A stretch of 64,000 bases of DNA from Lachnospiraceae bacterium (GTDB lineage Bacteria > Bacillota > Clostridia > Oscillospirales > CAG-272). The stretch covers positions 1 through 64,000 of the forward strand of contig JAKSPT010000003.1 in NCBI GenBank assembly GCA_024404495.1. The letters run 5' to 3'. Numbering within the stretch: position 1 is the stretch's first letter; the number at the start of each line of letters is the position of its first letter. Of the stretch, positions 57,438-64,000 are shown one piece after another. The notes beneath the pieces are model-generated. The model made no database searches. It saw nothing but the letters and a program-made list of their open reading frames with translations, and had not been told where the DNA came from. The position numbers and the translations under genes are program-made.

Positions 57438-58546
57438 TCCTCAACCTCCGTAAAAGCACCGTGATTTCCGGCGGAACGCTTCGCCGCGTCAATGACCGCC
57501 TGCACGTACGCGCCCTCGAAAAAGTCGGGCAAAACGGCGGTATGATCGGAAAGCGCGGACAAAAGCGTATAATAACTGTGCGCGTGTGCGCGAAGCCAGC
57601 CGACCGGCGCTTTGGGGCTCGGGAAGGCGCCGCCGGGCGGATCGTATCTGCCTCCGACGTCAAGCCGCGTAAAGCCGTTCACGTTCTCCCCGTTCCGGTC
57701 ATAGTATTCAAGGATCCCCGGCTCCGCCATCGAAAACCGGAGCGCGCCGTTTTTGCAGTAGATCTCGAACCGAAGGTCGTCCTGCGTTCCGACGGCAAGC
57801 TTGGAAGCCTCGACCGTACCCATCGCGCCGTTTTTGAGAACGACGTTCAGATACGCCGCCTCCTCCGCGTCGGTCGTCCATTCCCCGCCGCCGATCCCTT
57901 TTCTTTGCGGATAACCAATCTGCGTCAAAGCCGAAACCGACGCGACCGGACCGAGCAGCGAGACCATCAGATCGATCACGTGAGAGCCGAGATCGTTGAG
58001 AACGCCTCCGCCGAAGGAACCGCATTGCTTCCATCCGGCTTTCTTTTCCGGCTCGGTGCAGCTCGCGTGGAGATAGGCAAAGCGGAAGGAAAGCGGATCG
58101 CCGAGCTTTCCGGAGGCGAGCAGCTTCTTTGCGTACAGCGTCGCCGGGAAGAAACGGTTATGGAAAACGACCTTGCCGATGAGACCCGCGTCCCTGACCG
58201 CCTTCGCGGCACGGTAGGACGACGGGGCGTCCGGACAGAGCGGCTTTTCGCAGTAGATATGCTTTCCGTATTTCACGCAGAGAGCGATAAGGTCTTCGTG
58301 GGAATCGTTCGGCGTGCAGATATCGATCAGGTCGATCTCCGGGTCGGAGATCATCGCCTCAGCAGAGGAATACGCCACGCAGCCGATCGCCTTCGCGGCA
58401 GCGGCGGTCGTTTCGGGCTTCGTGCAGACGACGCCGACGATCTTTGCCTCAAACGGCAGAGGGCTGTAATAAAACGGCATCGCGGCAACCGAAAAGGCGT
58501 GGGTCTTTCCCATATTGCCGAAGCCGATCAGACCGATCCGGATCAT
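57428..58546 (-). CDS. Gfo/Idh/MocA-family oxidoreductase
   Basis: A 372-residue NAD(P)-dependent dehydrogenase. The start at 58546 (MIRIGLIGFGNMGKTH) follows AAAGGAA by 8 nt; a TTG upstream in frame would overlap that site. The Rossmann motif 'GLIGFGNMG' is at the N-terminus, and 'HIYCEKPLCPD' holds the Lys of the usual EKP motif. The second domain begins near residue 125 ('VVFHNRFFPATLYAKKLL'). Substrates of this family are sugars or inositols; nothing in the setting points to one. Confidence 0.9.
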   Translation of the reverse strand: MIRIGLIGFGNMGKTHAFSVAAMPFYYSPLPFEAKIVGVVCTKPETTAAAAKAIGCVAYSSAEAMISDPEIDLIDICTPNDSHEDLIALCVKYGKHIYCEKPLCPDAPSSYRAAKAVRDAGLIGKVVFHNRFFPATLYAKKLLASGKLGDPLSFRFAYLHASCTEPEKKAGWKQCGSFGGGVLNDLGSHVIDLMVSLLGPVASVSALTQIGYPQRKGIGGGEWTTDAEEAAYLNVVLKNGAMGTVEASKLAVGTQDDLRFEIYCKNGALRFSMAEPGILEYYDRNGENVNGFTRLDVGGRYDPPGGAFPSPKAPVGWLRAHAHSYYTLLSALSDHTAVLPDFFEGAYVQAVIDAAKRSAGNHGAFTEVEEWS

Positions 58547-58573
58547 AGGCGGAATTCCTTTCAAACAAAAAAA

Positions 58574-59644
58574 TCAGAACAGCGGTGCAAATAACCCGTA
58601 AGCCGCAAGCCCGTCGGGGATCACGCGGTATTTTCCGATCGAATACAGCGAGGAATGCTCCGAGAATCGGAACATATCGCTGACCAGATCAACGAAATCG
58701 TTCTGCCCGTTCTTTCCGATCAGGGCAAGCGGCAGAACGACGGCAAGAAAAGCGAACGCGACGGCAAAAGCGGTATAATTCTTTCCGGGCGAAAGCGCCG
58801 GGTCGGCGTACGGAAACTGCGTGTAGAAAAGATGGTTGGAAAGGATCTTTTCGAGCCATATTTCTGCTTTCGGGTAATTCGCGTCGAATTCCTTCCGCTT
58901 TTCGGAAAGGAGCCGGAAGGCAGACGAAGGATCGATCCCGTCGGGATCGCCCCCGAGGAGCGGGAACACCGTATCGGCAAATTCATCGACCGAAACGCTC
59001 GTGCGGCGGTAAGAACGGATCAGCTTCAATACCGTCATCAGCGCGTCCTCTCCGCTGCCTTCGTTCCCCGCGATTTTTCCGGTCACCTTCTCGCCGATCA
59101 GACGGATGCGGTCCTTCAGCGAAAAACGGCGGTCCGACAACAGCGCGATGCACTCCCGGTTCAAGCGGAGCTTCTCTTCGGAATCCAGCGCGGATCCCAG
59201 ACCCTCAAACGGAAGGTTCAGTTTCTCTTCCTCAAAGGAAAGCGGTTCGTCGTCACGGATCAGAAGCTCGACGGTCAGCTCGCAGCTTGCGCTCATCACC
59301 GCCTCTTCCGGGTTCCCTTTTTTGATCGAACGCGGATACATCCGGCAGACGATGGGGAGAACGTCCTCCCCTTTTTCCTTCTGCAAAGCGCAGTATCCGT
59401 CCTCCCGAAGGATCGGGCATTTGCCCTCGTAATTCGGAGAGATCAGCGCGAAGCGTTCCTCTGTCGGGTAATCGGCAAGATGGAACGCACGGTCAAGCCG
59501 CTCACGCAGCTTTTCGGAGCATTCGATGCCGATCAGACGGTAGTATTCCTTTTCGGAGAGGGTGATGCCCCACCCGCCGCAGCAAACGTGACGGCATTCC
59601 CCGCACTTGCAGGAAAAATCCTTGTAATAAGACGGCGCAAACAC
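58574..59644 (-). CDS. FliB-like cysteine-rich protein (flagellin lysine N-methylase family)
   Basis: A 356-residue protein. The N-terminus is rich in Cys ('YKDFSCKCGECRHVCCGGWG'), followed by 'CPILREDGYCALQKEKGEDV' and 'PIVCRMYPRSIK', the pattern of FliB and the YkgJ-like zinc/iron-cluster proteins. FliB modifies lysines of flagellin in enteric bacteria. No flagellar genes are seen here, and clostridial genomes often hold several copies, so another protein may be the target. It lies between the zinc-ribbon protein and the oxidoreductase in one direction. Confidence 0.75.
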   Translation of the reverse strand: MFAPSYYKDFSCKCGECRHVCCGGWGITLSEKEYYRLIGIECSEKLRERLDRAFHLADYPTEERFALISPNYEGKCPILREDGYCALQKEKGEDVLPIVCRMYPRSIKKGNPEEAVMSASCELTVELLIRDDEPLSFEEEKLNLPFEGLGSALDSEEKLRLNRECIALLSDRRFSLKDRIRLIGEKVTGKIAGNEGSGEDALMTVLKLIRSYRRTSVSVDEFADTVFPLLGGDPDGIDPSSAFRLLSEKRKEFDANYPKAEIWLEKILSNHLFYTQFPYADPALSPGKNYTAFAVAFAFLAVVLPLALIGKNGQNDFVDLVSDMFRFSEHSSLYSIGKYRVIPDGLAAYGLFAPLF

Positions 59645-59685
59645 GGTTGCTTCCGTATGGATTCCTTCTTTCGTCAGAAAGATTA

Positions 59686-60456
59686 TTATTCTGCAAAAAT
59701 AAAACTGTCAGCAAAAGCCATATAAACGATAAGCGTCGTTTTTTCAACGGTATAATCAAAGCCGAGACAGTCAAACCTGCCGTAAGCGGTAAAGGTATCG
59801 CCGCCGATCAGACGGGGTTCTCTCGTTTTTCTGCAATCAAAGATCTCATAATACTGTCCGTCCTGCCCTGTGCAGAAATAGCTCACGCCATATTCCGCGA
59901 AGTCATTCACACGGACGACGGTATAGGTACCGCGAACGAGTTCCTTTTCGTGTGCATCCGGATCCCTTAGAAATGCGTTCGCGCTGATCTCAACGCAGGC
60001 GGCGCGATAGTCCGCCTCCGGCATACTGACGTCCGTTTTCCTTTTGGATTCCCATTCCGTGATAAGACGGGGAATCAAGCCGTTAAACAGAAAGACCTGC
60101 AGGAGAACGTAAATCACAATCAGAACGACCGCGACGATCTTCACCCATTTTTTACGGTCGCTCGCAAGGAACAGGATCAGCGCGGGGATTCCGAGACCGA
60201 GCACGAAAAGGATCAGAAGGAACCACCAGCGGAAATAGACCGGCGTAAAGGTCGCTCCCTTCACCGCCTTCTCCCTCTTTTCCACAATCGGTTTGCGGTT
60301 GCCGGCTTTCATATTTTCGGGACAGGGCTTCTTGCAGATCGGACAGATATCGCCTTCAAAAAGCGTTTCGCAATCGGGACATCGGTTCAGCTCCGGATTG
60401 TCGTTATAAGCGGAATCACCCGAATATTTTCCGAGAGAGGTCTGTCTGTATTTCAT
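59686..60456 (-). CDS. Zinc-ribbon membrane protein of unknown function
   Basis: A 256-residue protein that I do not recognise. A zinc ribbon ('NRCPDCETLFEGDICPICKK') lies near the N-terminus. Two membrane helices follow ('WWFLLILFVLGLGIPALILF' and 'IVAVVLIVIYVLLQVFLFNG'), then about 110 residues of mostly beta structure ending 'LIVYMAFADSFIFAE'. The ATG at 60456 is preferred, but a TTG three codons earlier is possible because it lies nearer to AAAGGA. It is the first gene of the long minus-strand train. Function unknown. Confidence 0.7.
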   Translation of the reverse strand: MKYRQTSLGKYSGDSAYNDNPELNRCPDCETLFEGDICPICKKPCPENMKAGNRKPIVEKREKAVKGATFTPVYFRWWFLLILFVLGLGIPALILFLASDRKKWVKIVAVVLIVIYVLLQVFLFNGLIPRLITEWESKRKTDVSMPEADYRAACVEISANAFLRDPDAHEKELVRGTYTVVRVNDFAEYGVSYFCTGQDGQYYEIFDCRKTREPRLIGGDTFTAYGRFDCLGFDYTVEKTTLIVYMAFADSFIFAE

Positions 60457-60506
60457 AAAAAGCAAGCGTTCCTTTCCGAAATCAAAATATATGCGTATAC
60501 ATTGTC

Positions 60507-60535
60507 ATTATACCGCGAAACATCCTCAATGTCAA
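60507..60535 (-). promoter_or_regulatory. Consensus promoter of the 48.5-60.5 kb gene train
   Basis: Minus strand: TTGACA, 17 bp, TATAAT, 51 bp upstream of the zinc-ribbon gene. No other convincing promoter or terminator was recognised within this gene train down to 48.5 kb. Confidence 0.88.
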
Positions 60536-60601
60536 GGGAAAAAAGCAATACGGGTGAAAAAGAAGCCTCATAAACAAGCGATTCTTCCCTTTTTCAGACA
60601 A

Positions 60602-60631
60602 GAAAAGCCCCCGGGAAATCCCGAGAGCTTT
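60602..60631 (-). terminator. Terminator of the HPr-like gene
   Basis: Imperfect stem AAAAGC-CCCCGGG / CCCGAGA-GCTTT with loop AAAT, 26 bp past the HPr stop. Confidence 0.65.
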
Positions 60632-60656
60632 CTGTGCTTCCGTTGGTCCGCCGAAG

Positions 60657-60893
60657 TCAGCGGATGATGAAGGGGTCGATCTGCGCCATCAGCTTGTCGC
60701 ACTCCTCGTCGGTGCCGTGCGCCACGAGCGTAATGGGAGAAAGAAGGTCGAGCGCGAAGATGCCCATGATGGATTTCGCGTCAACGGTATATCTTCCGGA
60801 GGTGAGGTCGATCTCGATCGTCTGCGCGGTCATGATATCGACGAAGTCGCGGACGTCCTTGATGGAAGTGAGTTTGATTTTAGTGGTTTTCAT
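60657..60893 (-). CDS. HPr/Crh-family protein lacking the phosphorylatable His
   Basis: A 78-residue protein with the HPr fold pattern. The region around Ser46 of HPr is well kept ('VDAKSIMGIFALDL', Ser41 here). The N-terminal 'GLHARPA' with His15 is absent; the equivalent stretch is 'LTSIKDVRDFVDIM'. It therefore cannot take part in sugar phosphotransfer but could be phosphorylated on Ser by HPr kinase, like Crh of Bacillus. It has a strong ribosome site (AAGGAGGT) and lies 36 bp after the RNase P RNA gene, possibly sharing its transcript. Confidence 0.8.
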   Translation of the reverse strand: MKTTKIKLTSIKDVRDFVDIMTAQTIEIDLTSGRYTVDAKSIMGIFALDLLSPITLVAHGTDEECDKLMAQIDPFIIR

Positions 60894-60928
60894 ATACGAA
60901 TACCTCCTTGGGTTGTATTGTTAAATTT

Positions 60929-61379
60929 ATGACCGAACGTATAAGCCGGGTTCTGTGAACTCCGGGTAAACGCTGTTTTAAGGTTGTTTTTGCGAAAAAG
61001 CCCATAAATCCAAGACTTTTTTCGCAAAAACACGATTTCATCATTGTTTACCGAAAGAGAACCGCAATCATCTATCTTGTCCTTACGTTGCCGCAAGGCT
61101 CTTTGCCACCCCGGGATTCCGCCGGGCAGACGTGCTTTCGCCTCCCTTGGGGTGTTGCTTCGGATAGGGTTTACATTTGCATTATGTTACCATAATGCCG
61201 GTGAGCTCTTACCTCGCCTTTCCATCCTTACCCCGGTTTCCCGAGGCGGTTTATTTCTGTTGCACTTTCCCGGAAGTCGCCTTCGGCGGACGTTATCCGT
61301 TATCCTGCCCTATGAAGCCCGGACTTTCCTCACGCTGCAGCCTCTCGGCGTAACAGGCGCGATTGCGCGGTTCGGTCAT
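60929..61379 (-). ncRNA. rnpB: RNase P RNA (type A)
   Basis: Transcribed on the minus strand. The 5' end ATGACCGAACC pairs with the 3' end GTTCGGTCAT (helix P1). Conserved cores are present: GAGGAAAGTCCGGGC (P4 5' side), AAAGTGCAACAGAAA, GGTAAGGATGGAAAGGCGAG, and ACAGAACCCGGCTTAT (P4 3' side). The overall pattern is the ancestral type A, not the Bacillus type B. An unusually long arm at 60965-61052 (GGTAAAC/GTTTACC enclosing a 15-bp U- and A-rich stem) lies where P19 is expected. The RNA removes 5' leaders from tRNA precursors. Confidence 0.93.
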
Positions 61380-61384
61380 ATATG

Positions 61385-61412
61385 ATTATACACTTTTTTG
61401 TGCCGTTGTCAA
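61385..61412 (-). promoter_or_regulatory. Promoter of rnpB
   Basis: Minus strand: TTGACA, 16 bp, TATAAT, ending 5 bp from the RNA 5' end. Confidence 0.9.
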
Positions 61413-61426
61413 GCCGGGAATGAATG

Positions 61427-61455
61427 AAAATCAGCCGACTTGAAAGGCGATTTTT
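61427..61455 (-). terminator. Probable terminator after ruvX
   Basis: Stem AAAATC-A-GCC / GGC-GATTTT with one bulged base. The minus strand continues TTTTCATTC. Confidence 0.45.
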
Positions 61456-61486
61456 GTATCATTTTGAAAGATCCCGGCGCACGGAT

Positions 61487-61909
61487 TCATCCGTTTTCGC
61501 GGTGCGCGTCCATATAGGTCTGAAGGATGATCTGCGCGGAAAGCGTGTCGACGACCTGCTTTCTCTTTTTTCCGCGGGTATCGGTGTCGTTCAGATAGCG
61601 GTGCGCCTCCATCGTGGTGCAGCGCTCGTCCTGCAGATAAACCGGAAGCCCCGTTTCCTCCTCAAGGATCGCGGCAAACGCCTTCACCTTTTCGGAGCGC
61701 GGACCGAGCGTGCCGTTCATATTGATCGGGTGCCCGAGAACGAGCGCTTCGATCCCGCGGTCTTTGCAGATGGCGGCGATCTCCTTCGCGAGCTTCCGGG
61801 GACCGCCCGCCTCCACGTTTCCGATCCCGGAGGCAAGGAATCCGAGCGCGTCCGAAACGGCAAGCCCGGTACGGGCGTCACCGTAGTCTATTCCGAGTAA
61901 CTTTTTCAT
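61487..61909 (-). CDS. YqgF/RuvX-family Holliday junction resolvase-like nuclease
   Basis: A 140-residue RNase H-fold protein. It starts 'KLLGIDYGDARTGLAVSD' with the first acidic residue and contains 'LVLGHPINMNGTLGPRS', 'VYLQDERCTTMEA' and a late Asp in 'QVVDTLSAQIIL'. The family processes pre-16S rRNA 5' ends and may also act on junction DNA. It overlaps the hydrolase stop upstream by 4 bp (ATGA). Confidence 0.92.
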   Translation of the reverse strand: MKKLLGIDYGDARTGLAVSDALGFLASGIGNVEAGGPRKLAKEIAAICKDRGIEALVLGHPINMNGTLGPRSEKVKAFAAILEEETGLPVYLQDERCTTMEAHRYLNDTDTRGKKRKQVVDTLSAQIILQTYMDAHRENG

Positions 61910-62892
61910 TGAAAGAATCCTCCGGGCTGCATCGTTCTGCAGTTCACGACCGATTCGGTGACCGAATCGGCAAAGGCGATGAGATCGGCAAGCATTTTGT
62001 CGCGCAGTACGTCGTTCATGATCTCGTGGCGGCAGCCGGGATAAACGATCTTTTCCAGACGGTCGATCCCGTATTCAAAATACTCGTCGTAAAGATCGGA
62101 GATACCGTTCCCCATCCCGCCGACGGGATCGTCCTCACCGGACTGGAGAAGGATCTGAACGCTCTTCGTCATTTCCTCCTCTTCCACGCCGGTCACGTTT
62201 TCCCCCGTGATCGAGGCGATCAGGCGAAAAGTCTCCCGGTACGCTCCCGCGGTAAGCGGAAAATCGTAAAGCGGATTCCCCGCAAGCAGCGCCGTCTTTT
62301 CCTCGAGCGAATTGATCCAGCTTAAGGGGCTGTTTCGCTTCTGTCCGAGCTTTGACGAAAGAAAGGAAAACATCGCGGCTCGCATCAGGGGCGCGGGACG
62401 CTTTTTCCCGAAAAGACAGAGGAACCCGGCAAGAGCGCCTGCGGCAGCGGACGGGTTTTCGGTACCGACCGACCCGCAGAGCACCGCGCCGTCCGCGGCG
62501 TCACGGTATTTTTTCAGATAATCCCGGATCACGAAGGAGCCGAGGCTGTGACCGAACAGAACGATCGGCAGAAAGCGGTATTTTTTCCGGATCAGCGCGG
62601 TCACGGCGTAAGTATCCTCGGTCAGATCGGAATACCGGTCGAAATGACCGGGCTTTTCCCCTTCCGCGACCGAACGGCCGTGCCCGAGGTGATCGTGTCC
62701 CCAGACGACGTAGCCCGCGTCGGTCAGCGCCGAAACGAAGCCGCCGTCCTCGTATCTGCCGAAGCATTCGTTCATCCCGTGAACAAGCTGGATCACGCCC
62801 TTCGGCGGGACCGCGGGAAACACCGCGGTATAAGCGATCTGATGCTTTTTGTCTGCCGAGAGGAAGGTCCCCTCGATCCGCTCGCAGCCCAT
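61906..62892 (-). CDS. Alpha/beta hydrolase, monoacylglycerol-lipase-like
   Basis: A 328-residue serine hydrolase of the Hydrolase_4 type. It has the oxyanion 'LVHGMNECFGRYEDG', the nucleophile elbow 'VLFGHSLGSFVIRDYL' (Ser in GHSLG), and the acid and His near the end ('SGEDDPVGGMG' and 'YPGCRHEIMND'). There is no signal peptide. It may cut monoacylglycerols or lysophospholipids; the substrate is not evident. Start and upstream stop overlap by one base with the kinase gene, and its end overlaps ruvX. Confidence 0.88.
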   Translation of the reverse strand: MGCERIEGTFLSADKKHQIAYTAVFPAVPPKGVIQLVHGMNECFGRYEDGGFVSALTDAGYVVWGHDHLGHGRSVAEGEKPGHFDRYSDLTEDTYAVTALIRKKYRFLPIVLFGHSLGSFVIRDYLKKYRDAADGAVLCGSVGTENPSAAAGALAGFLCLFGKKRPAPLMRAAMFSFLSSKLGQKRNSPLSWINSLEEKTALLAGNPLYDFPLTAGAYRETFRLIASITGENVTGVEEEEMTKSVQILLQSGEDDPVGGMGNGISDLYDEYFEYGIDRLEKIVYPGCRHEIMNDVLRDKMLADLIAFADSVTESVVNCRTMQPGGFFQ

Positions 62893-63833
62893 TATTCGGC
62901 GTCCTCCGGCTTATAATCGGCGAGGAGCTCGTCGATCTCGCGCTGCTTCGGAACGGTGGAAAGACCGCCGTGCTTCTGCACGCTGATCGCCGCGACGAAG
63001 TTGCCGTAATTGACCGCCTCGCTGATGTTTTTCCCGTTCTGAAGGTAGCGCATACTCATCGCGCCGAAGAAAATGTCTCCCGCGTAGGAGGTATCGAGGA
63101 CCGGAACGTCATAGGCGGTGACGAACTCGGTGCGCACGCCGTCGTAAAGGAAGATGCCTCTTTCGCCCATACGGATCACGATGTATTTGGCGCGGACGCG
63201 GTTGCTGAGAAGAACGGCGGCGCGCAGACAGTCGTCGGGGGTACGGAGACGGAGCCCGGTCAGACGGTAAACCGATTGCTCGTTCGGGCAGAAGACCTCA
63301 ACATTCTGGAGACGGTCGAGCGGGATCTCCATATTGGTATCGGAGGCGTCGATAAAGAGCGGGACGCCGTTCGACCCCGCGTAGTCGGAAGCCGCGAGGA
63401 TCGCGTTGGACTGCACCTCGAACTGGACGAAGATCGCGTCGGGGCAGCAGGTCAGAGCGTCATCGACCTCGTCGGGACGGAGATACTGTCCCGCACCGCG
63501 GCAGACCGTTTTGCGGTAGGAGCCGCCGTCCGAATACTTTTCGGAAAAGGCGGTCTTCATTCCCTGCTCGAGAATGACCGACCGGACGTTGATCCCGAGC
63601 TTCGGAAAGAGCGTGCGCAGACGCTGACCGAAAAAGTCGTCTCCGAGCTTGGCGCAGAGAAACGTTTCCGCGCCGTATTCCGAAAGAGCCGCCGCGAGGA
63701 CCGCTCCTTTTCCGCCGGGAAACAGGTCGTAGCTTCTCGCGTAGGATACGCGCCCCTCGGCGTCTCTCGAATCCGGTTCGATACCGAAATCCATTCCCGC
63801 CGTGCTGATCACGAGTGCCCGTGGCTTCATCAT
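62892..63833 (-). CDS. PfkB-family carbohydrate kinase, ribokinase-like
   Basis: A 313-residue kinase. Substrate-binding 'YDLFPGGKGAVLAAALSEYG' is typical of ribokinases. The catalytic motif, normally DTxGAGD, is Asp247-Thr-Ser-Tyr-Ala-Gly-Asp253, so the first Gly of the anion hole is Tyr; the catalytic Asp253 is kept. Other conserved blocks are 'EVFCPNEQSVYRLTG' and 'KYIVIRMGERGIFLY'. It heads a three-gene operon with the hydrolase and ruvX. The sugar substrate is uncertain, and activity may be changed by the Tyr. Confidence 0.85.
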   Translation of the reverse strand: MMKPRALVISTAGMDFGIEPDSRDAEGRVSYARSYDLFPGGKGAVLAAALSEYGAETFLCAKLGDDFFGQRLRTLFPKLGINVRSVILEQGMKTAFSEKYSDGGSYRKTVCRGAGQYLRPDEVDDALTCCPDAIFVQFEVQSNAILAASDYAGSNGVPLFIDASDTNMEIPLDRLQNVEVFCPNEQSVYRLTGLRLRTPDDCLRAAVLLSNRVRAKYIVIRMGERGIFLYDGVRTEFVTAYDVPVLDTSYAGDIFFGAMSMRYLQNGKNISEAVNYGNFVAAISVQKHGGLSTVPKQREIDELLADYKPEDAE

Positions 63834-63870
63834 TTTGCCTTCTCCTTTGAACGTAAACTTTTCTTTCTAT

Positions 63871-63899
63871 ATTTTATCATAAAACCGTCGGAATTTCAA
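63871..63899 (-). promoter_or_regulatory. Promoter for the kinase-hydrolase-ruvX operon
   Basis: Minus strand: TTGAAA, 17 bp, TAAAAT; AAGGAG precedes the ATG at 63833 by 8 nt. Confidence 0.65.
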
Positions 63900-63969
63900 T
63901 AGAATCCTCATAATTTCCGCTGCTTTTTTAACGAAATCCCGTGTTTTTTTCGCGTTTTCCGAAAATCGG

Positions 63970-63998
63970 TTGACACATTACCGGAAAAAGTGTATAAT
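63970..63998 (+). promoter_or_regulatory. Consensus promoter at the right edge
   Basis: TTGACA (63970-63975), 17 bp, TATAAT (63993-63998). It drives a plus-strand gene or RNA outside the window. Confidence 0.88.
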
Positions 63999-64000
63999 AT

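Overview
The window looks like a chromosome segment of a spore-forming, Gram-positive clostridial bacterium with fairly high GC, probably a gut-type Clostridia lineage. Evidence: SpoIVA and a YlmC/YmxH-type protein (sporulation), a PdaA-like deacetylase, an ECF transporter module, a BMP-type ABC importer, a membrane pyrophosphatase, DUF951 and YfhO-like proteins, and an SLH-domain surface protein. Nearly every promoter recognised here is a sigma-A type with 16-17 bp spacing. I see no insertion sequence, prophage, CRISPR array or rRNA operon.

Layout. 0-5.5 kb: SLH surface protein, 4Fe-4S aldo/keto reductase, cytosolic GH92 alpha-mannosidase-like enzyme, Sfp-type phosphopantetheinyl transferase. 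5.8-10 kb: K+-dependent-type membrane pyrophosphatase and a GH127-like enzyme. 10-15 kb: four-gene BMP ABC importer (nucleoside or sugar type). 15-18.4 kb: GH38 alpha-mannosidase, tRNA-Thr and tRNA-Tyr, and a striking cluster of short hairpins joined by ATATCAT linkers. 18.4-31.5 kb: one long minus-strand gene train, ruvC-ruvA-ruvB-methyltransferase-ecfA1-ecfA2-ecfT-truA-membrane protein-Clp ATPase-degenerate P-type ATPase. 31.6-35.5 kb: DUF951, YfhO-like and ComEC-like MBL hydrolase on the plus strand. 35.5-43.2 kb: two polysaccharide deacetylases, an ECF sigma/anti-sigma pair with dusB, an SDR protein, histidinol phosphatase-like PHP protein, parvulin, transglutaminase-like protein, and the YlmC-like protein. 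43.2-48.5 kb: spoIVA, then a divergent YtrA-type GntR regulator with an ABC exporter. 48.5-60.5 kb: a second long minus-strand train from a zinc-ribbon membrane protein through a FliB-like protein, an oxidoreductase, coaE, a lytic transglycosylase, an M18 aminopeptidase, prfA, a Sua5-type gene, a topoisomerase A subunit and a 42-residue membrane protein to a GxGYxYP-family protein. 60.6-64 kb: HPr-like protein, RNase P RNA, ruvX, alpha/beta hydrolase, ribokinase-like kinase, and an outward-facing promoter at the right edge.

The most interesting signals are: (1) a full-length P-type ATPase homologue in which all the catalytic motifs I checked are replaced, including the phosphorylated Asp by Pro; (2) a cytosolic GH92 enzyme with Gln where the general acid Glu is expected, which suggests mannose-1-phosphodiester substrates; (3) the ATATCAT-linked hairpin array after the tRNAs; (4) several quieter losses of catalytic residues (SDR Tyr to Phe, HPr without His, kinase GAGD to YAGD); and (5) a 42-residue membrane protein gene one base downstream of the topoisomerase gene. 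Function calls come from reading the sequence and family knowledge only; no database search was run.
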